From NCBI GenBank assembly GCA_020137815.1, contig CM035356.1, forward strand, positions 7,064,880 through 7,128,879: a stretch of DNA of 64,000 nucleotides, in the 5' to 3' direction. Origin of the DNA: Hormiphora californensis (Eukaryota > Ctenophora > Tentaculata > Cydippida > Pleurobrachiidae). Position 1 is the first letter of the stretch. Each line of letters begins with the position of its first letter. Below are positions 21,384-41,200 of the stretch, piece by piece. The position numbers and the translations under genes are program-made. The notes beneath the pieces were generated by a model, which saw nothing but the letters and a program-made list of their open reading frames with translations, was not told the DNA's origin and searched no databases.

Positions 21384-21763
21384 CCCTAACCGATAACCCC
21401 AAACAAAACCCTAACCCGACCCTAACAACAGCCCTAACCCGTCTCGAACGCCAAAATCAATGAAATGTTAGCAATGGAAGGCACCCAGATTTTAACGTTT
21501 TCCATTTTTAAGACGGAAACAAAGACATTTCGCTAAAACTAAAAATTTCAAACGAATGTTTATCAAATGCAAAAAGAGAAATCATTTTTCCTTTATTCCT
21601 TCTATCTGTCAGACAGCAAAATAGATTGGCGTTTTTGAGGGCGATTTTGGCGGTTTTTTGGGCCAGCGTTAAAATCTGGGTGTTTCGTGAGTGCTGGCAA
21701 ACGGTTTTTTAGGGTTAGGGCTAAAGCATGGTTAGTGTTGGGGTTTGGGTTGGGGTTAGGCCT
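21384..21763. repeat. Degenerate telomere-like repeats in inverted orientation
   Basis: CCCTAAC occurs repeatedly at 21384-21442, and AGGGTTAGGG with TTGGGGTTAGG occurs at 21709-21763 in the opposite orientation. Between them, segments with CACCCAGATTTTAACG are themselves inverted. It may be an interstitial telomere-like remnant or chance G/C-rich repeats. Confidence 0.45.
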
Positions 21764-21856
21764 TGACATTTCTTACCAGATAAACTTTGAATTAGCCGGT
21801 TGAGTGGTTTGGCGGTTAGAGCCATTTTAGTGGGTTAGAGTAAAGTCACCTACTTT

Positions 21857-22114
21857 TTGGCACCAAATTTAGACGTTTTTGACCATAACTCAGCCTTTTC
21901 TTGTGATACAAGGTGGATACAGGTGGAAAAGGCGACATTCACGCCTCTTGTGTTCTCTACCCCCTGCCTGATGGGTCCTAAAGCGGAAGTTTTTTACAAA
22001 AGGGCTGCCACTCTTCTATCCAACAAAACAGGACACACATACAGCGAATCCATCCGCTATATCCGGCTCCGCCTTTCATTTTGTCTGTTGAAGACTATGC
22101 TAATATCAATATAA
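21857..22114 (+). pseudogene. Retroelement C-terminal fragment
   Basis: The short frame carries VEKATFTPLVFSTP, FYKRAATLLSNKTG and LRLSFCLLKT. These match the end of the 13191-14414 polyprotein (GAFSPLVMNTAGG, RLRFSLLRS). It is a truncated, diverged copy of the same retroelement family in opposite orientation. Confidence 0.7.
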
Positions 22115-22873
22115 ATAAGGGGGTACAGAGGAAACTGTTTCACCCGATTTAATTCTTATGACAATGATTTTAACCTTATAATCTAACTTATTTCTTTATA
22201 TACTCCTAATGTGTATATAATGATTGTGTAACCTGATTTATATATAGTTGAACCGGTCAACCCGATCTAAGCGCACTGTCGATTTGAGAATGAAAACCGG
22301 GTCTGGTGCCGCCAAAAAGTCCCCCAAACCTTCCCGTTGCGACCACCAGTTTAAATCACTCTAAAAACACACACTCCAATTAGAAACTATTTATGGACGA
22401 AACCAGTTACATTCACAACATAAAAAAGGCATGGCAGGAACCATATATTCTTCCACCCAAAATTCGGTAAGTTGAAATAACACACTTTTGTCTTTTTACA
22501 GTGTGATCCACTCTTTTAACATTTTACAGCAACATTAAATCCTTTTTGCCGAACTACAATATATTAATATACCGCTTTCGGTACCGCCATTAATCCGTGA
22601 TCTGCAGACTCATGCACAGAGTTTTTAACACAGATCCATCTTTGGGAACAGAACTTGCCGTGCAAGATTATCAACTAAATTGTTTTAGCACACATTTATG
22701 ATGTCCCCTGCACCACCGCCACCAACATAGATATATAAGCTGATAGATCTATGCTTGCAAAACTGCACTGCACTCCATATAACGTCATAGTTCAATAATC
22801 TGTCTTAGCACACACCATCCATAGTCCAATCCATATTTCATTATACTCAATATATATTAACACTCCTCAATCC
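22115..22873. other. Intergenic, 3' side of Tctex1 gene
   Basis: AT-rich. A short segment near 22285-22325 resembles sequence near 7755-7785 and 46950-47010 (see findings). No gene was seen. Confidence 0.5.
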
Positions 22874-28866
<5,993 letters not shown>

Positions 28867-29532
28867 ACGTTACAAGAACTAAATAGATAACACTGATAAC
28901 ATAAGTAAACTCCTTCATTGAAAGTGGAAACTATCAAAACAGCAATTAATCAACACAAGGTAAATTCAAATGACATCAAAAGATTCTTCTCCGATTGTAG
29001 ACATAATAATATGTTCCAGCACGAGTTGCAGAAGAAACAAACTAAGATGATCAGTTGCGGATTATTCATAAGTAGATTAGATTGCACCCACAAATTGCAG
29101 TTGTTTCAGAAATGTGATACTCAATATACAGAATTGTTGTCAGGGCCCGTTGAATCGCCATGACAACTGAACAACAGATCTGATGTTATAATTGGCTTTG
29201 TTAAACACCCAGGGTCTAGGACTGACAGAAAATTGATCCTTGTAACTAGAGGAACGTGGGATTCGACCATCTGGTGTCGAGACCTTTCTTGGCTCACAGA
29301 TCTAGTAATCGTGAAAAAGGGAAGTCTGCCTTCAAGACAGTGCGTTGTTTAGGTGCCTAATATTATAGATTTCAAATTTAGAAAAGAGTAAAACACTTGA
29401 TTCATCATGGTGTGTGGAAATGTCATTGAATATAATATATATGAATATTTAACAGAGAAAAGTAAATGTAATACATATTTCAAAATTGAACTTCAAATAG
29501 CAAAACACAGCTCAAGTGTCTTCCTCTACTAC
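28867..29532. other. Gap between Tctex1 and annexin genes
   Basis: It holds the presumed promoter of Tctex1 first exon A and the 3' side of annexin. Reading frames at 28918-29163 and 29407 onward show no domain. Nothing else was recognised. Confidence 0.45.
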
Positions 29533-29641
29533 CAGGAACCGACCGAAACAAGTAAACAACCAATCAGAACTCGTTATTTAGGTCACGTGACTGGTTATCA
29601 GCCAATCAGGGACCAGTGTTTCTTGCTTCGGTCGGTTCCTG
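29533..29641. mobile_element. hAT-type MITE, family 1, copy 3
   Basis: A 109-bp copy with ends CAGGAACCGACC/GGTCGGTTCCTG and an 8-bp duplication with one mismatch (TCTACTAC at 29525-29532, TCTGCTAC at 29642-29649). It contains GGTCACGTGACTGG and CCAATCAG twice. It lies 19 bases past the annexin stop codon, in its likely 3' UTR. Confidence 0.85.
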
Positions 29642-29660
29642 TCTGCTACCATGCTGCGAG

Positions 29661-29833
29661 TTATCCAACAATAAGGAGAAGAAGAGTTCTGAAGTCTCCG
29701 GATGTGTCCTCCTGTAGGGAGTTTTCAGATCAGATAATCGACCTAACTTTGTTCCAACCATATAGCTTTTTGGTTATATCTCTCTCTGTCTCTCTAAAGC
29801 TACTGGTTCTCTCTATCGCTCTTTCTCTCTCTA

Positions 29834-29892
<59 letters not shown>

Positions 29893-32800
29893 CTTCTCTG
29901 TCTCCCTCTGTCTCTCCATTTTCTCAGCTAACTCATGCTCATTTCAGAGGCTGAAATCTATGCCAAATTGCACATTTTTTTCCTCTCTCTCTCTCTTTAT
30001 TCTAATATTTATCAACACTGACCTTGATGAATTCTGGGAGAGATTTGGCGTAAAGACTTTGGAAGGCACCACACTGATTATACCAGAAATCTACGACTCG
30101 CCAACAACAATCCTAATTAGCTGGTTCATCGTCGTTCCAAAGCCCATGAATTAGAAAGGGTTTATAATTACATAAAAAGGAGGATATCACTGACTTGATG
30201 GAATCGCGAGAGATGGCGTTTAAAGAGAACCCGGCTACATACATAAACAGGGAGGAATCAAAGTGCTCAATTAGGAAAACCCCCGAGACCAGGAGTAGTT
30301 TAAATTGCTCAGTTTCACTTTTCGATAAATTATTTATCGAAAAGTGAAACTGTACAATTTAAATAGGTTTACCTTGATAGTGATGTTGATGGAAAACCAA
30401 TAATTGGTGTGTAACATACCTTCATCGATTTGTAGAGTTCCTCCGCAAAGTATGTCGGACAGTTCTTGATCTTCTTCACTGAAACAAGAATGTTGATTAA
30501 AGGTTGACAAGATACCTAAACCTAAGATAGAAGAAACGTTTTAGGTATCTTGTCAACCTTTAAACTTATTTAGTACAATTATGCCATGAAATCCAAAATA
30601 CTGAAGAAGATTTATATGATCAATTGACATTGTCATATTTTTTTGCCCAGCTTCCGACCCCTCACCCAACGTGTTGCTCAATAGCAGAATGAAAGGTAAA
30701 AGAGCAAGGCAACAACAGAAAACTACACACATACCGACTGAGAGGAAACCGAGCTCAATATCACCAGTCATTTCTGTTTTAATTGACTTCTCAATGTCTT
30801 CACTGGCAATCTGAAACAGACTTCGTTGGAGAGTTTAAAGAAACAAACCACCCCACTGCACTGTCACAGAGGGGGGAGGGGAGAGGAAGAATTCGTATTA
30901 AAGCTAGCTTTAGCTATGGCACTGTATTCTTCGATTTCCTTCACATGTTCCATTATGTTGCTTCTAGCGCTCTTTGCCCTTTCTGCTGCATGTGTAACCC
31001 GTACAAAGAAAACCATCAGGGGAAATTCTAGCTGAATGGATGTATTATACAACAATGATGGTTGGATAGAAAAGTTGACTCCAGATGCTGTGCAAACTGC
31101 AAGAGTAGCCGAAGCAAGATCGATCAGCTCAATGCCACCACCCACACAGCGAACAGTTTCCAATGTCCCTTCTTTATCATGGAGAAGGAGAGATTGATGA
31201 GTAGAACAGCCGGAGCTGAGATGTTAAAAAACGAGTACAGTCGGAAGGCACGAGACTTCTTGGAAAGAAGGAGAACTCACTAAGAGTTGGAACATTGAAC
31301 TGCAACTCCCTTGTCAATAAGACTGCTGGTGTATTGGAACACCTTGAGGACCAGCTTGTTGATATCTGTCTTCTTCAAGAGACCTACCTGAGGAAAGGTG
31401 ACAATGCTAAACATCATGAGATAAAGGAAAGAGGATGGGAAATCCACTCGGCACCGAGGAAGCAGAGGATTGGTGGTGGAGTAGCAGTGGTATACAGAGC
31501 GGACCTGGGTGTTAAATCTGGACCTACCAAGTGTTTCAAGACCTTTGAGTGTACAGAGACTACTATTGGAAATGCTAGTGAGATGTACCGGCTAGTAAAC
31601 ATCTATAGGCCACCGTACTCGAAGAAGGCACCTCATACCCAGAGCCACTTCCTGGATGAATTCAAGGGATACCTTGAGGAACTAAACTGTAAAGTCGGGA
31701 CACCATTAATCATGGGAGACTTCAACTTTCACATGGAAAGGCCTGATGAATTTTATCCAAAAAAGCTACAGGAGATGATCGAGGAGTTTGACTTCAAACA
31801 GATGGTTCCCTTGATATCAACACACAGACATGGAGGTACTCTGGACCTAGCCCTGATGGATGCTACAGTAGCAGATTGTCTTGAACCAGTTAGGATCTTG
31901 GAGGAGGGAACTACTTCAGACCACCATCTTGTTACAGTGGACCTACAACTGACTGCGAGGATCAGTAAGAGGAAACGGCCGGAGACAATTTGGTATCGGG
32001 ACTTCTCGAAGGTGGATGTGGATAGTTTTAATGAGGATCTAAAGGCCAGTGGACTGTTTACCTCACCTGCTGATGAAGAGGATGTTGATAGCCTTGTTGA
32101 GAAGTTATATGGAACGTTGCTAGCCCTGGTTGATAAGCACTGTCCAATGAAGAAGAAGAAGGAAGAAAGAGAAGTATACACCATGGATGGATGAAGAGCT
32201 GCTAACCCTCCGGAGGAAGAAGCGGCGTGCTGAGAGAAAGTGGAGAAAGGACAAGACAAAAGAGAAGCCGCAGCTAAGGGCCATGTATGTGGAACTAAGG
32301 TCAGCTTTCAACAAGATGGAGGTCAAAAAACGGTCAGAATACACCAGAAGAAATATTGAACTCTGTGGACGCGATCAAAAGAGGCTCAACCAACAACTGA
32401 GCAAGCTACTGGGTAACTCCAATGTTGTCCTCCCAGATATGGTCAACCCGGAGAAACTAGCAACTGAGTTTGGAGAGTTTTTCAAGTCTAAGATTGATAA
32501 ACTACAGAAGAAGATTGGTGACAAGATTGAAGAGTTGGGTGAAAAGAAATCAACGGAGTCCGGTGCTTCTGAAGGAGAGACAGAAAGATTTGAGACGTTC
32601 AGTCTTATGACTGAAGATGAAGTGGCAAGCCTTGTAAAGAGCCTGCCGGATAAGTTCTGTGACTTGGACCCTATCCCGACCTCTCTGCTGAAGCAGCTTC
32701 TCCCTACTCTACTACCAGTGCTTACCAAAATCGTGAACACTTCTTTGCAGAGTGGTGTATTCCCGTCAGGACTGAAAGAGGCTATTGTGAGGCCCACAAT

Positions 32801-35800
32801 CAAGAATACATCTGGAGATGTGGACTCTCTTGCGAACTACAGACCAGTCTCGAATCTCAGTGTTCTGTCCAAGCTGGCGGAGAAAGCTGTTAATATACAG
32901 CTAAATGAACATTTGGAGAAAAATGACCTGCGAGGTGAATGCCAATCTGGTTTTCGCCCCAACCACAGTTGTGAGACACATATGGTGCGAGTCGTTGATG
33001 ATGTCCTTGGGGAAATGGACAGCGGAAATGTTGTGGCAGTCGTTCAAATTGATCTTTCTGCTGCATTTGATACCATTGACCACCCTCAGCTTTTGAAGAG
33101 ACTGGAGAAGCGGTTTGGAATTGGATCAACGGTACTCGAATGGTTCACTAGCTATCTCAATGACAGGAGCTATAAAGTTAAAATTGGAGATGCCCTCTCA
33201 CCTAGGCTCTTTCTCAAATATGGAGTACCCCAAGGCTCTCTCCTTGGTCCTGTCCTCTTTGCCCTGTATGTGGAACCACTAGAACCTATTGTAAAGAAGT
33301 ATGGACTCACAATACGACTTTATGCAGATGATAGCACTATATACATCGGATTCTGCCCTGTGGAAGGCTGGACAGGTTCAAAGGAGACTATTGAGAAATG
33401 TTTGGAGGAGGTAAGAACGTGGATGATTGAAAACAGACTGATGGTTAATGAGGATAAAACTGAGTTTCTTATCCTGGGAAAGAAGAAGAAGATGGATATT
33501 GTACGTGAGGAGAGTGACCTGGCTCTTGAGCTAAATGGGAACATCATTTCCCCCATGGACATGGCTGGAAAATCGGGAAAGACCCTTGGTGTCTATCTTG
33601 ATGAACAAATGGATATGAAACGTCAAATCTCCATGGTCAAGAGGAATGCTGGAGTTACTATGAGGAACCTCTGGCAGATCCGCCGATTCATTGATAAACC
33701 TCTACGTCTGATGCTTGCCTCCCAGCTGGTCATATCCAAAGTGGACTATTGCAATGCCCTGTATTTCAACCTACCGGCCTCTACCATCAAGCCGCTGAAA
33801 GGACTAATGAATCAAGTAATAAGGTACATCCATGGAGTCAGAGAGAGGAAAGTTGATCTGGACCCCTTCTACCGTGATTCCCATATCCTTACGATTGAGA
33901 AGAGGATATTTTTCAAAATCTGTCTACTAGGGTACAAGATCTATTATGGAAGTGCCCCTCAGTACCTCCAGGATCTAGTGGAACATGATGAAAATACTGC
34001 AGTGCAGAAGTCTACTCGTCAGAGCTGTAAAGTAGACCATTACAAGTTAAAGCTACTTTCTGGAAATGTGAAAGTGAGCAAACTGGGAAAAAGGAGAATA
34101 TCCCAATATCTCCCCCATGTCTGGAACAACCTACCGGAGAACCTCAGAGACGCACCTTCAGAGGACTCCTTCCGTATTCGCCTGAAGACCTACCTGTTCG
34201 ATGCTACTGTTACCTTCTCTGAAAGACCTTATTTGGTTTTCGACATCAGTCTTTAATAATTTCTTTTCGGTTATTCATTAGTCCCCGTTCTCTCACGGTC
34301 ACCCCTGCTGCTGTCACATAATTCTTTATAATCTAAGATACTATTCAGTTTATCATTTTTGTTATTATTTTTTCTGATTATACTTGTCACCCACAGTCAC
34401 CAAGTGTTGAGAGTTAATAAAGTCTACTATATATGTCAGTTATAAGTCACCAGTATGAGTTACCATTTACGACCTTTTGTCAACCAATATGTCAAGATAG
34501 GATGAGAGAACCGCTATGAATGGCAATTGCTCTTCGATCCAATCGAGAGTACTTGTCTATTTAGTCGGTATATAAATCCATTTTGTTGTTGTTGTTGTTG
34601 TTGTTCATAATTGCCAAAAATCTAGCTGGATGGAAGCTTCATCACTGAGAACACGCCATGATTTGCCCCATTCCGCTCACATAAGAGGCTTTTATGTAAT
34701 GCACGATGACAGATACACAACCATGGTAGTGCGAGTTTCCCCTAAGCAGTAAGCAGGACTCTGTCATTGCTGAACAAACATAGTTGAAAAGGTGTGAGGT
34801 GGAAGTGGGAGTGGACAGAAACAGAGTTGGAAAAGTTGCTGGAGGTAGTATAGCATTTAAATATAGTATTTTGTCTTTTCTCGGTCTCAAAAGATCTAGG
34901 TTATAGCGTACCAAAGTTCGTTAAACAAATAAATAAACCGGCTCCTTTCAGGTATCATTTTGCCATCTAGGACACATTACAAAGTGATATTTTATATTGC
35001 ACTAAAGATTGAGGGTTCGATTTACTTATGTAGCAGAATTATTTACTTATCCTAGATAGAGGAATTTCATAACAATAATTGGATTAAAGAACTCTGATAG
35101 CTATTATATAGAACAAAGATTCAGCTTACTAATATAAAATGTTACTGCTTTGTTTGCTTTGCCATCTCCTCTCTCCTGGCGAGGGCTTACGACTGTCCAC
35201 GACTGCAAAATCCGCGGACATCAAAGCCCAGATCGAGAATGCTAACAGTGTCAGTGAGGCTTACAACCTTTATTTGGCTGCATACAATGATGTCGAGGAT
35301 CCTGGACTACGGGCAAGTCCCCTCAAAGCGGCGATGAGACAGCGGGCCTTTGTGAAAAACTACAACATCATAAAAGATCACAACAAATATAACTCCGGAT
35401 ATAAAATGGGAGTTAATTCCTTCACGATGATGACCAAAGATGAGCGGTCAATGTTCCTAGGGGCAAGGATGAATTCCAGTAGTCGAGTGAGCGCTCGATG
35501 GCACGAGAATGACTGCTCAGGGTTTGAGCTCAGCCGGTCTTGGAGCACCCGCTGCAGGGACTTGGAGGTCATTTGTGACAGCCGTCAAAAGTCAAGGTGA
35601 GAGTTTTAGCAACTCTGTTGCTATGGCAACTGAAATTTCCGAGTCCTAATTTCTTAAACATTTCAGGTGAATGTGGTAAGCTGTTGGGCTTTTGCAGCCA
35701 CGGTACCTCTGGAATTCATATACAGGGTTGCCACTGGTTACCAGAAACAGCTTGCAGAACAGCTCTATCTTGATTGTACCTACGAAAAAGAGTCTGGAAG

Positions 35801-38224
35801 AGACGGCTGCAATGGGGGTGATTCTGGTACTGTTTGGGAGTGAGTAATCATTTAGTGATTGATGTTATAACCTCTTATCCTGGCTTTCCGGGTTTATTTC
35901 CCCTTATACCTTATTTTCTTAAACAGTTGGGTCAAACAACATAATAACTACGCTTGGGCCGCTAGTAGTATTCAGTATACAGGTAAGAGAAACATGAAAT
36001 ATGAATCCCAGTTGATTCGCTGTATTTTCAATGTTCAATTTACAAAGTTGTTGTTATTCTAATCTTACATTTCTACCTTAAAAATTGACCGTCTCTGTGT
36101 TTAGGTACGGACCGATACTGCAGCTACACGTCCTACGGGAACGTGTTCCAGGGAGAAGTAGAGATTGCAGAGGTCAAGTGGTTCTATGAGACGAGTGTGA
36201 GCGTACAGGATTCCTCAATGGTAGCAGCTCTTCAGGATGGTCCCATTGTAAACTACTTCGAAGTGGAAAACGATTTCTATTCCTACAGGTGGGTGCATTC
36301 AGATTCGGATACCGGAGGCCAGGAGCTGGTCTCAGGGATTCAAGTAGGCGATACAATGTAAAACACCGAAGTCAGTATATTGATCCTCCCTTTCTGCAGT
36401 TCAGGTCATTATGACGGGTGTTGGACGGGGCAAAATAACGGATGGCATGCAGTCTCTACGGTTGGCTATGACCAGTACGCTTGGGAAGTGAAGAACTCGT
36501 GGGGGACCGACTGGGGGGACAATGGGTACATTTACTTTAAACGTGGCAGGAGCATCTGTCATTTTACTGATTCTGCATATTGGCTGATTGGAAAGGATCT
36601 AAATAATGATGATGATTATAATCCTGACCCTGACCCTGAACCTGAGCCTGAACCTGAAGATTGTGATGATAGTGAACAGTACCGCGAGAACTGTCCCTCG
36701 TGGATCAGTTACTGTCACTCTGGAGACTCCATAGGGTTTATGAAGGAGTACTGCTTGAGAACCTGTGGATACTGCAAGGAAGACAGGGAGGATGATCCGA
36801 ACTGTGTTAACAAGATGCCAGGATGTGCTGCACGGGCAGCCGCTGGGAGATGTGAGAGTGAGGCGGCAATCATGTTGGTGAACTGTAAGAAAAGTTGCAA
36901 CGCTTGTGGAAATAATGATGGTGATGATCAAGGAAAGTTCTTGAGGGCATCTAGAGTTTCAATGACTTCCCAGTATTACGATAATGTTGGTGAGTTTTTT
37001 TGCATTTAACTTCAAATTATATTGAGCCCCCACTGAACCATTAGACAGCGGCCACCCGGCGTAAACTAACTTCAAACATTATAACTTAAAACAACGCATG
37101 ATTTCAGCTGAGTATGCGGTAGACGGAGACCTAAACACTGCAAGCCATACTGAGTGTAGTGGTCAATATCAGTGGTTCAAATACTATTTCGGTCGAGAGT
37201 ACAAGATTGGAAAAATTAAAGTAATCAACGGGAAATTTAACGGTAACAGGTATAATTGATTTATACTCTTAGCCTCTGTCAAGAAGATATTCACGCTGTT
37301 CAAAGAGTAAATTTTGAAGGAGCCGCTTTACTAATTAGTAATTACACAACTATTTACTAACTACTATTTCCAGGGTTCGATTGGATGGGGTGGTAGTGTA
37401 CGCTATGAAGGACGATAGATCGATGGCATCGTGCACTGTTAACACCATCCACGTGCGGGACGGAGAATCAGTGGAGAGTCAGACGTACTGGTTGGATTGT
37501 GGAGGTGAAACTGGAATAGGAGTTTGGTTCTACCAGGGAACCGAGAATTGTCTCGAGTTCACCGAGATTAAAGTATACAGTGGGTAGACAGTGAGAATAT
37601 AACGAATAGTTTCCGACTCTAAAGCAATCCATATCGAACCACGAAACTTAGTTCAAACTAAAAAAGTTTTCGTATTCAGATTCATTTTTCTCTGTACTGA
37701 GCCTGAAGATTTTAATGTGAAATAAAATTGTCTTCTTGTAAATAAATGGGTATTTTGAGAACGGGAGAGCTATTCTCTATTAGACAAGTTATCTAAGTTT
37801 TCACAGTACACCGTTTCCGGTGGTTAAAGTGTACTGTGAAATTTTAGACCACTGCAAAAACACTAGTAATTATAAAGTAAAATACCGCTGCAGTGGTATG
37901 TGAAAAATTAAACACTTTCTAGTCACACGCACACAGTGTGAACATTACGTCACTACACAGTACACACGCCCTAACTACTGCACACGCAACAGCACACGCT
38001 TATCTTTTCTTTCCCTCTGCGACATGTTGCAACTCTTCTAGGTCACGTGATCGTCACACACGCCCTAACCCTTATCTTTTCTTCCCCTCTGCAACTATAG
38101 GTCACGTGATCGTCACGTGATGGCACCACCCCAATGAGCGGCCTGCATCTGCTTTCCCTCTCTGCCTTCGATTCTCTCTTTCCCTATCTCTCTCTCACAC
38201 ACATTATCTTTCTCTTTCTCTCTT

Positions 38225-38274
<50 letters not shown>

Positions 38275-41200
38275 ACTCACTCGCTCAATCTTTATCTCGT
38301 TCACTCAGTTTGTTTCCAAAATCATCTAATAAAATTAGATGACTGCTTTTACATGCTCTATTACACAACAATAATGTTAAAGATTCTTTCACTTTTAGGC
38401 CTCGCAGGCTCGGCCCAAAAGTACAACTACAGAGCTCGCAGGCTCGCTCAGTAGTTACACTTAGCGTGCCTCGCAGGCTCGGCAGCTAAGTAAAAGGATC
38501 TACCTCGACCTGTCGGTCTCGGTTCATTATTGTTGTATTTAGAACACTCGGCCTTCGGCCTCGTGCACTAAAAAGTAATAGACCATTTTAACCAGTCATC
38601 TAATCATATACTACCTCCAACATTGGACAATATAGCACTTGTGGCCCAATTTTGTTTCTGTCCACCCTCACTTTAAGCTCTCAGTGGAAGTTTTCCTGAT
38701 CCATTAGTTAGTATTCTCTAAAGTATTTCTCCAAAGCAGAACAATAAGCCAGAGGAGCTGAGAGATGGTTGGTAGAAACTTCCTTGGACTAGCCCTTGAG
38801 CGCATATATTTACACGGAGCCGGAGGTTACAATTTTGGGGGGACCTGGTTTTTGGTTTGTTGTTGCTGTTCAGCATTTATAATTGCGTTAGTTACATCTG
38901 TTGTTCTCTGCATGGCAAGGTTGTTTCGTCTCCAGTGGAGTATCTCCTTCAGATCTAGCTCCAATTCATGTCTTACACGCTATAATACAGGGTGGTTCAG
39001 AAACATGGAGATAACTAACATATTGTGTAAATACAGTTATATTATACAATATGCTCCATGTTTCTGAACCACCCTGTACAATATAATTTGTATTGTCAAC
39101 TCTCGAGTTACTGGGTTTCTCGTTAATTATAACTGGGATCAAACTCTTTTTTTTCTATGATATAAGCCCAGAAGATCGAGAGCTCAATAATACAAAACTT
39201 TGCGTGAGCTTTGTTGTCATGGTAACCATGTTGTTTACAGTTTAACTTACCCTTTTATATTCAGCAAAGACCATCTTGAGATGTCTGTAGCTCCTTGTCA
39301 CCAAAATAGCGTTAAATCTGAAATATATCAAGGTTATTCTCTGATTTATTGATCGATTATTCCAACAGGTAGTATTATATATGCCTTATAGTTTCAACTG
39401 ACAACTATAATTTTGAAAGCAAAAGCTAAGCGGTTCCAAGTGGCTGATAGCTTTAAAAAGCTATCGATTAATGCTTAGCTAGTAGTTAGCTAATTAGTAG
39501 TTAGCTAATTAGTAGTTAGCTAATTAGTAGTTAGCTAATATTTGCCCTTACTTATCCTCATATCTCTTGGTTAGAAGTTTATTAGGAAACAAACCAGTTG
39601 GCATTTCTCGACTAAACGTAAACAATATCATGTGAATCGCAAATAGGAGGGTATTATATTGTGAATTATGAATGTCAAATGTGTAAATTAAGATTCAATA
39701 TCGTGTAAATTGTTTTAAAAATGGTATCCAGAAACATATATGTTTATTCGGACCCCAATATACCGAACCCCTGATTTACATTTCCCCCAGGTTCCCACGG
39801 TAAATATACAATACTAGCGCACCCATTGGGTGCGCCCCAAGTAAGGGCTTTTTGATAACCCACACGGCTTTGCCGTGTGGTTGTTTTTGCCACTTTTAAC
39901 GGAAATAACACGGTTGCCATGGCAACTGAAGTGGTAACTATGGGGACTGAATTGTTGAAATTCATTCCAAAATAATAAGAAACTTCCACTGGAAGTTCCA
40001 AAACAGCTTAACAGCTTTGATCGCATAAAACGTTTTATGAAGGAGCACCCATTCCTACCCGGTTATTATTTGTGGTTTTTGATCTTTGATGTCGATTTTT
40101 TCAAAAACCCTACTTGGGATTAGACTAATTCTTTTTCTAATCGACTAAGCTAATCCTGAGCTTTCGAAAACACACCCTATTGATATTGATCGGATGAAAA
40201 AACTTCGACGCGACATCTCCAAATTATAATAGAGATTATTATTCTTACTTTGACTCATCTGTTCCAAATCGGTTGATTCCTGCATTAAAAAGTTCCTGAA
40301 ATGAACGAATTTAAATAATTTGATTATTTATCGAGTCATGAACTGTTAGATATATCTCGAAGTGAATTATCGAGTTCAAATACATCTCATCAAAAACCGT
40401 TTAAACTTAGCAAAAAGCAAATCGAGGATCTTTTAATTATTACCTCTGCATCCTCCTTTGCAAGCTCTATGTCCACCTCCTCTGACTCGTCCCGTTTACC
40501 CTGCAATAAACTGACGGCCAACTTCTTGAAACTCCCAGAAGTTTCCCCAACAACGTCTCTCTCTACCTCATTTTTAAACACTGAAACAATACAATCGTTC
40601 AATTCGATACAAAATACTCATCCTTATTGAGCTTCACATTGCAGCAAATAATATACACAAGTATGTACAAACATTTGGCTGTTAAATTTGTTTTATAAAG
40701 ATAATAGGCAGGTCGGAAGAATCTCGACACGCTATTACAGTACTGTAATAACTCACTATTACAGTACTGTAATAGCGAGACCCTGTAATAGCGGCCCCTG
40801 TAATAACTCGCTATTACAGTACCTATACTGTAATAGCGATGCCCTGTAATAGCGATCAGTTGTTACAGCAGTACCCTCGTATCAGTTCACATTGTAAGCG
40901 GTTCCGCCGCTAATGAGGTTTACCGAATCGTGAGCAGTACCCCGTTTCGGTTGATATTGTAAACAGTTCCGCCGCTAATGAGCTATAATGAATCGTGAAC
41001 CGTTACGGATCAGTGTACTCCGTATCGCTTCACACACCAAACTAGTCCCCTCTCTGTTTCTTTCAGCTATCACTCTATCACTATCTCTATCCCTCTTTCT
41101 TTGTGTCTCTGTCTCTGAATCTCTGTCTCTCTCCTTTCTCACGTTTCACGACCTTGTTTAAATGATGACACGTGATTCGTTAAGATCATGATCAATTGGG

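Larger units (their letters stand above)
31041..34620 (+). mobile_element. Non-LTR retrotransposon (L2/CR1-like LINE)
   Basis: The element carries an apurinic-type endonuclease and a reverse transcriptase on the plus strand, opposite to the annexin gene it sits in. The 3' end is a (TTG)n tract (34582-34605), the kind of microsatellite tail seen in L2/CR1-group LINEs. TCTAGCTGAATGGA (31027-31040) and TCTAGCTGGATGGA (34621-34634) look like a 14-bp target duplication with one mismatch. The element is nearly complete, so the insertion appears fairly recent. Confidence 0.85.

Noticed and set aside
38765-39067. A 100-codon plus-strand frame with a hydrophobic stretch.
   Set aside because: It ends inside a mariner-type MITE, has no relatives I recognise and lies in an annexin intron.
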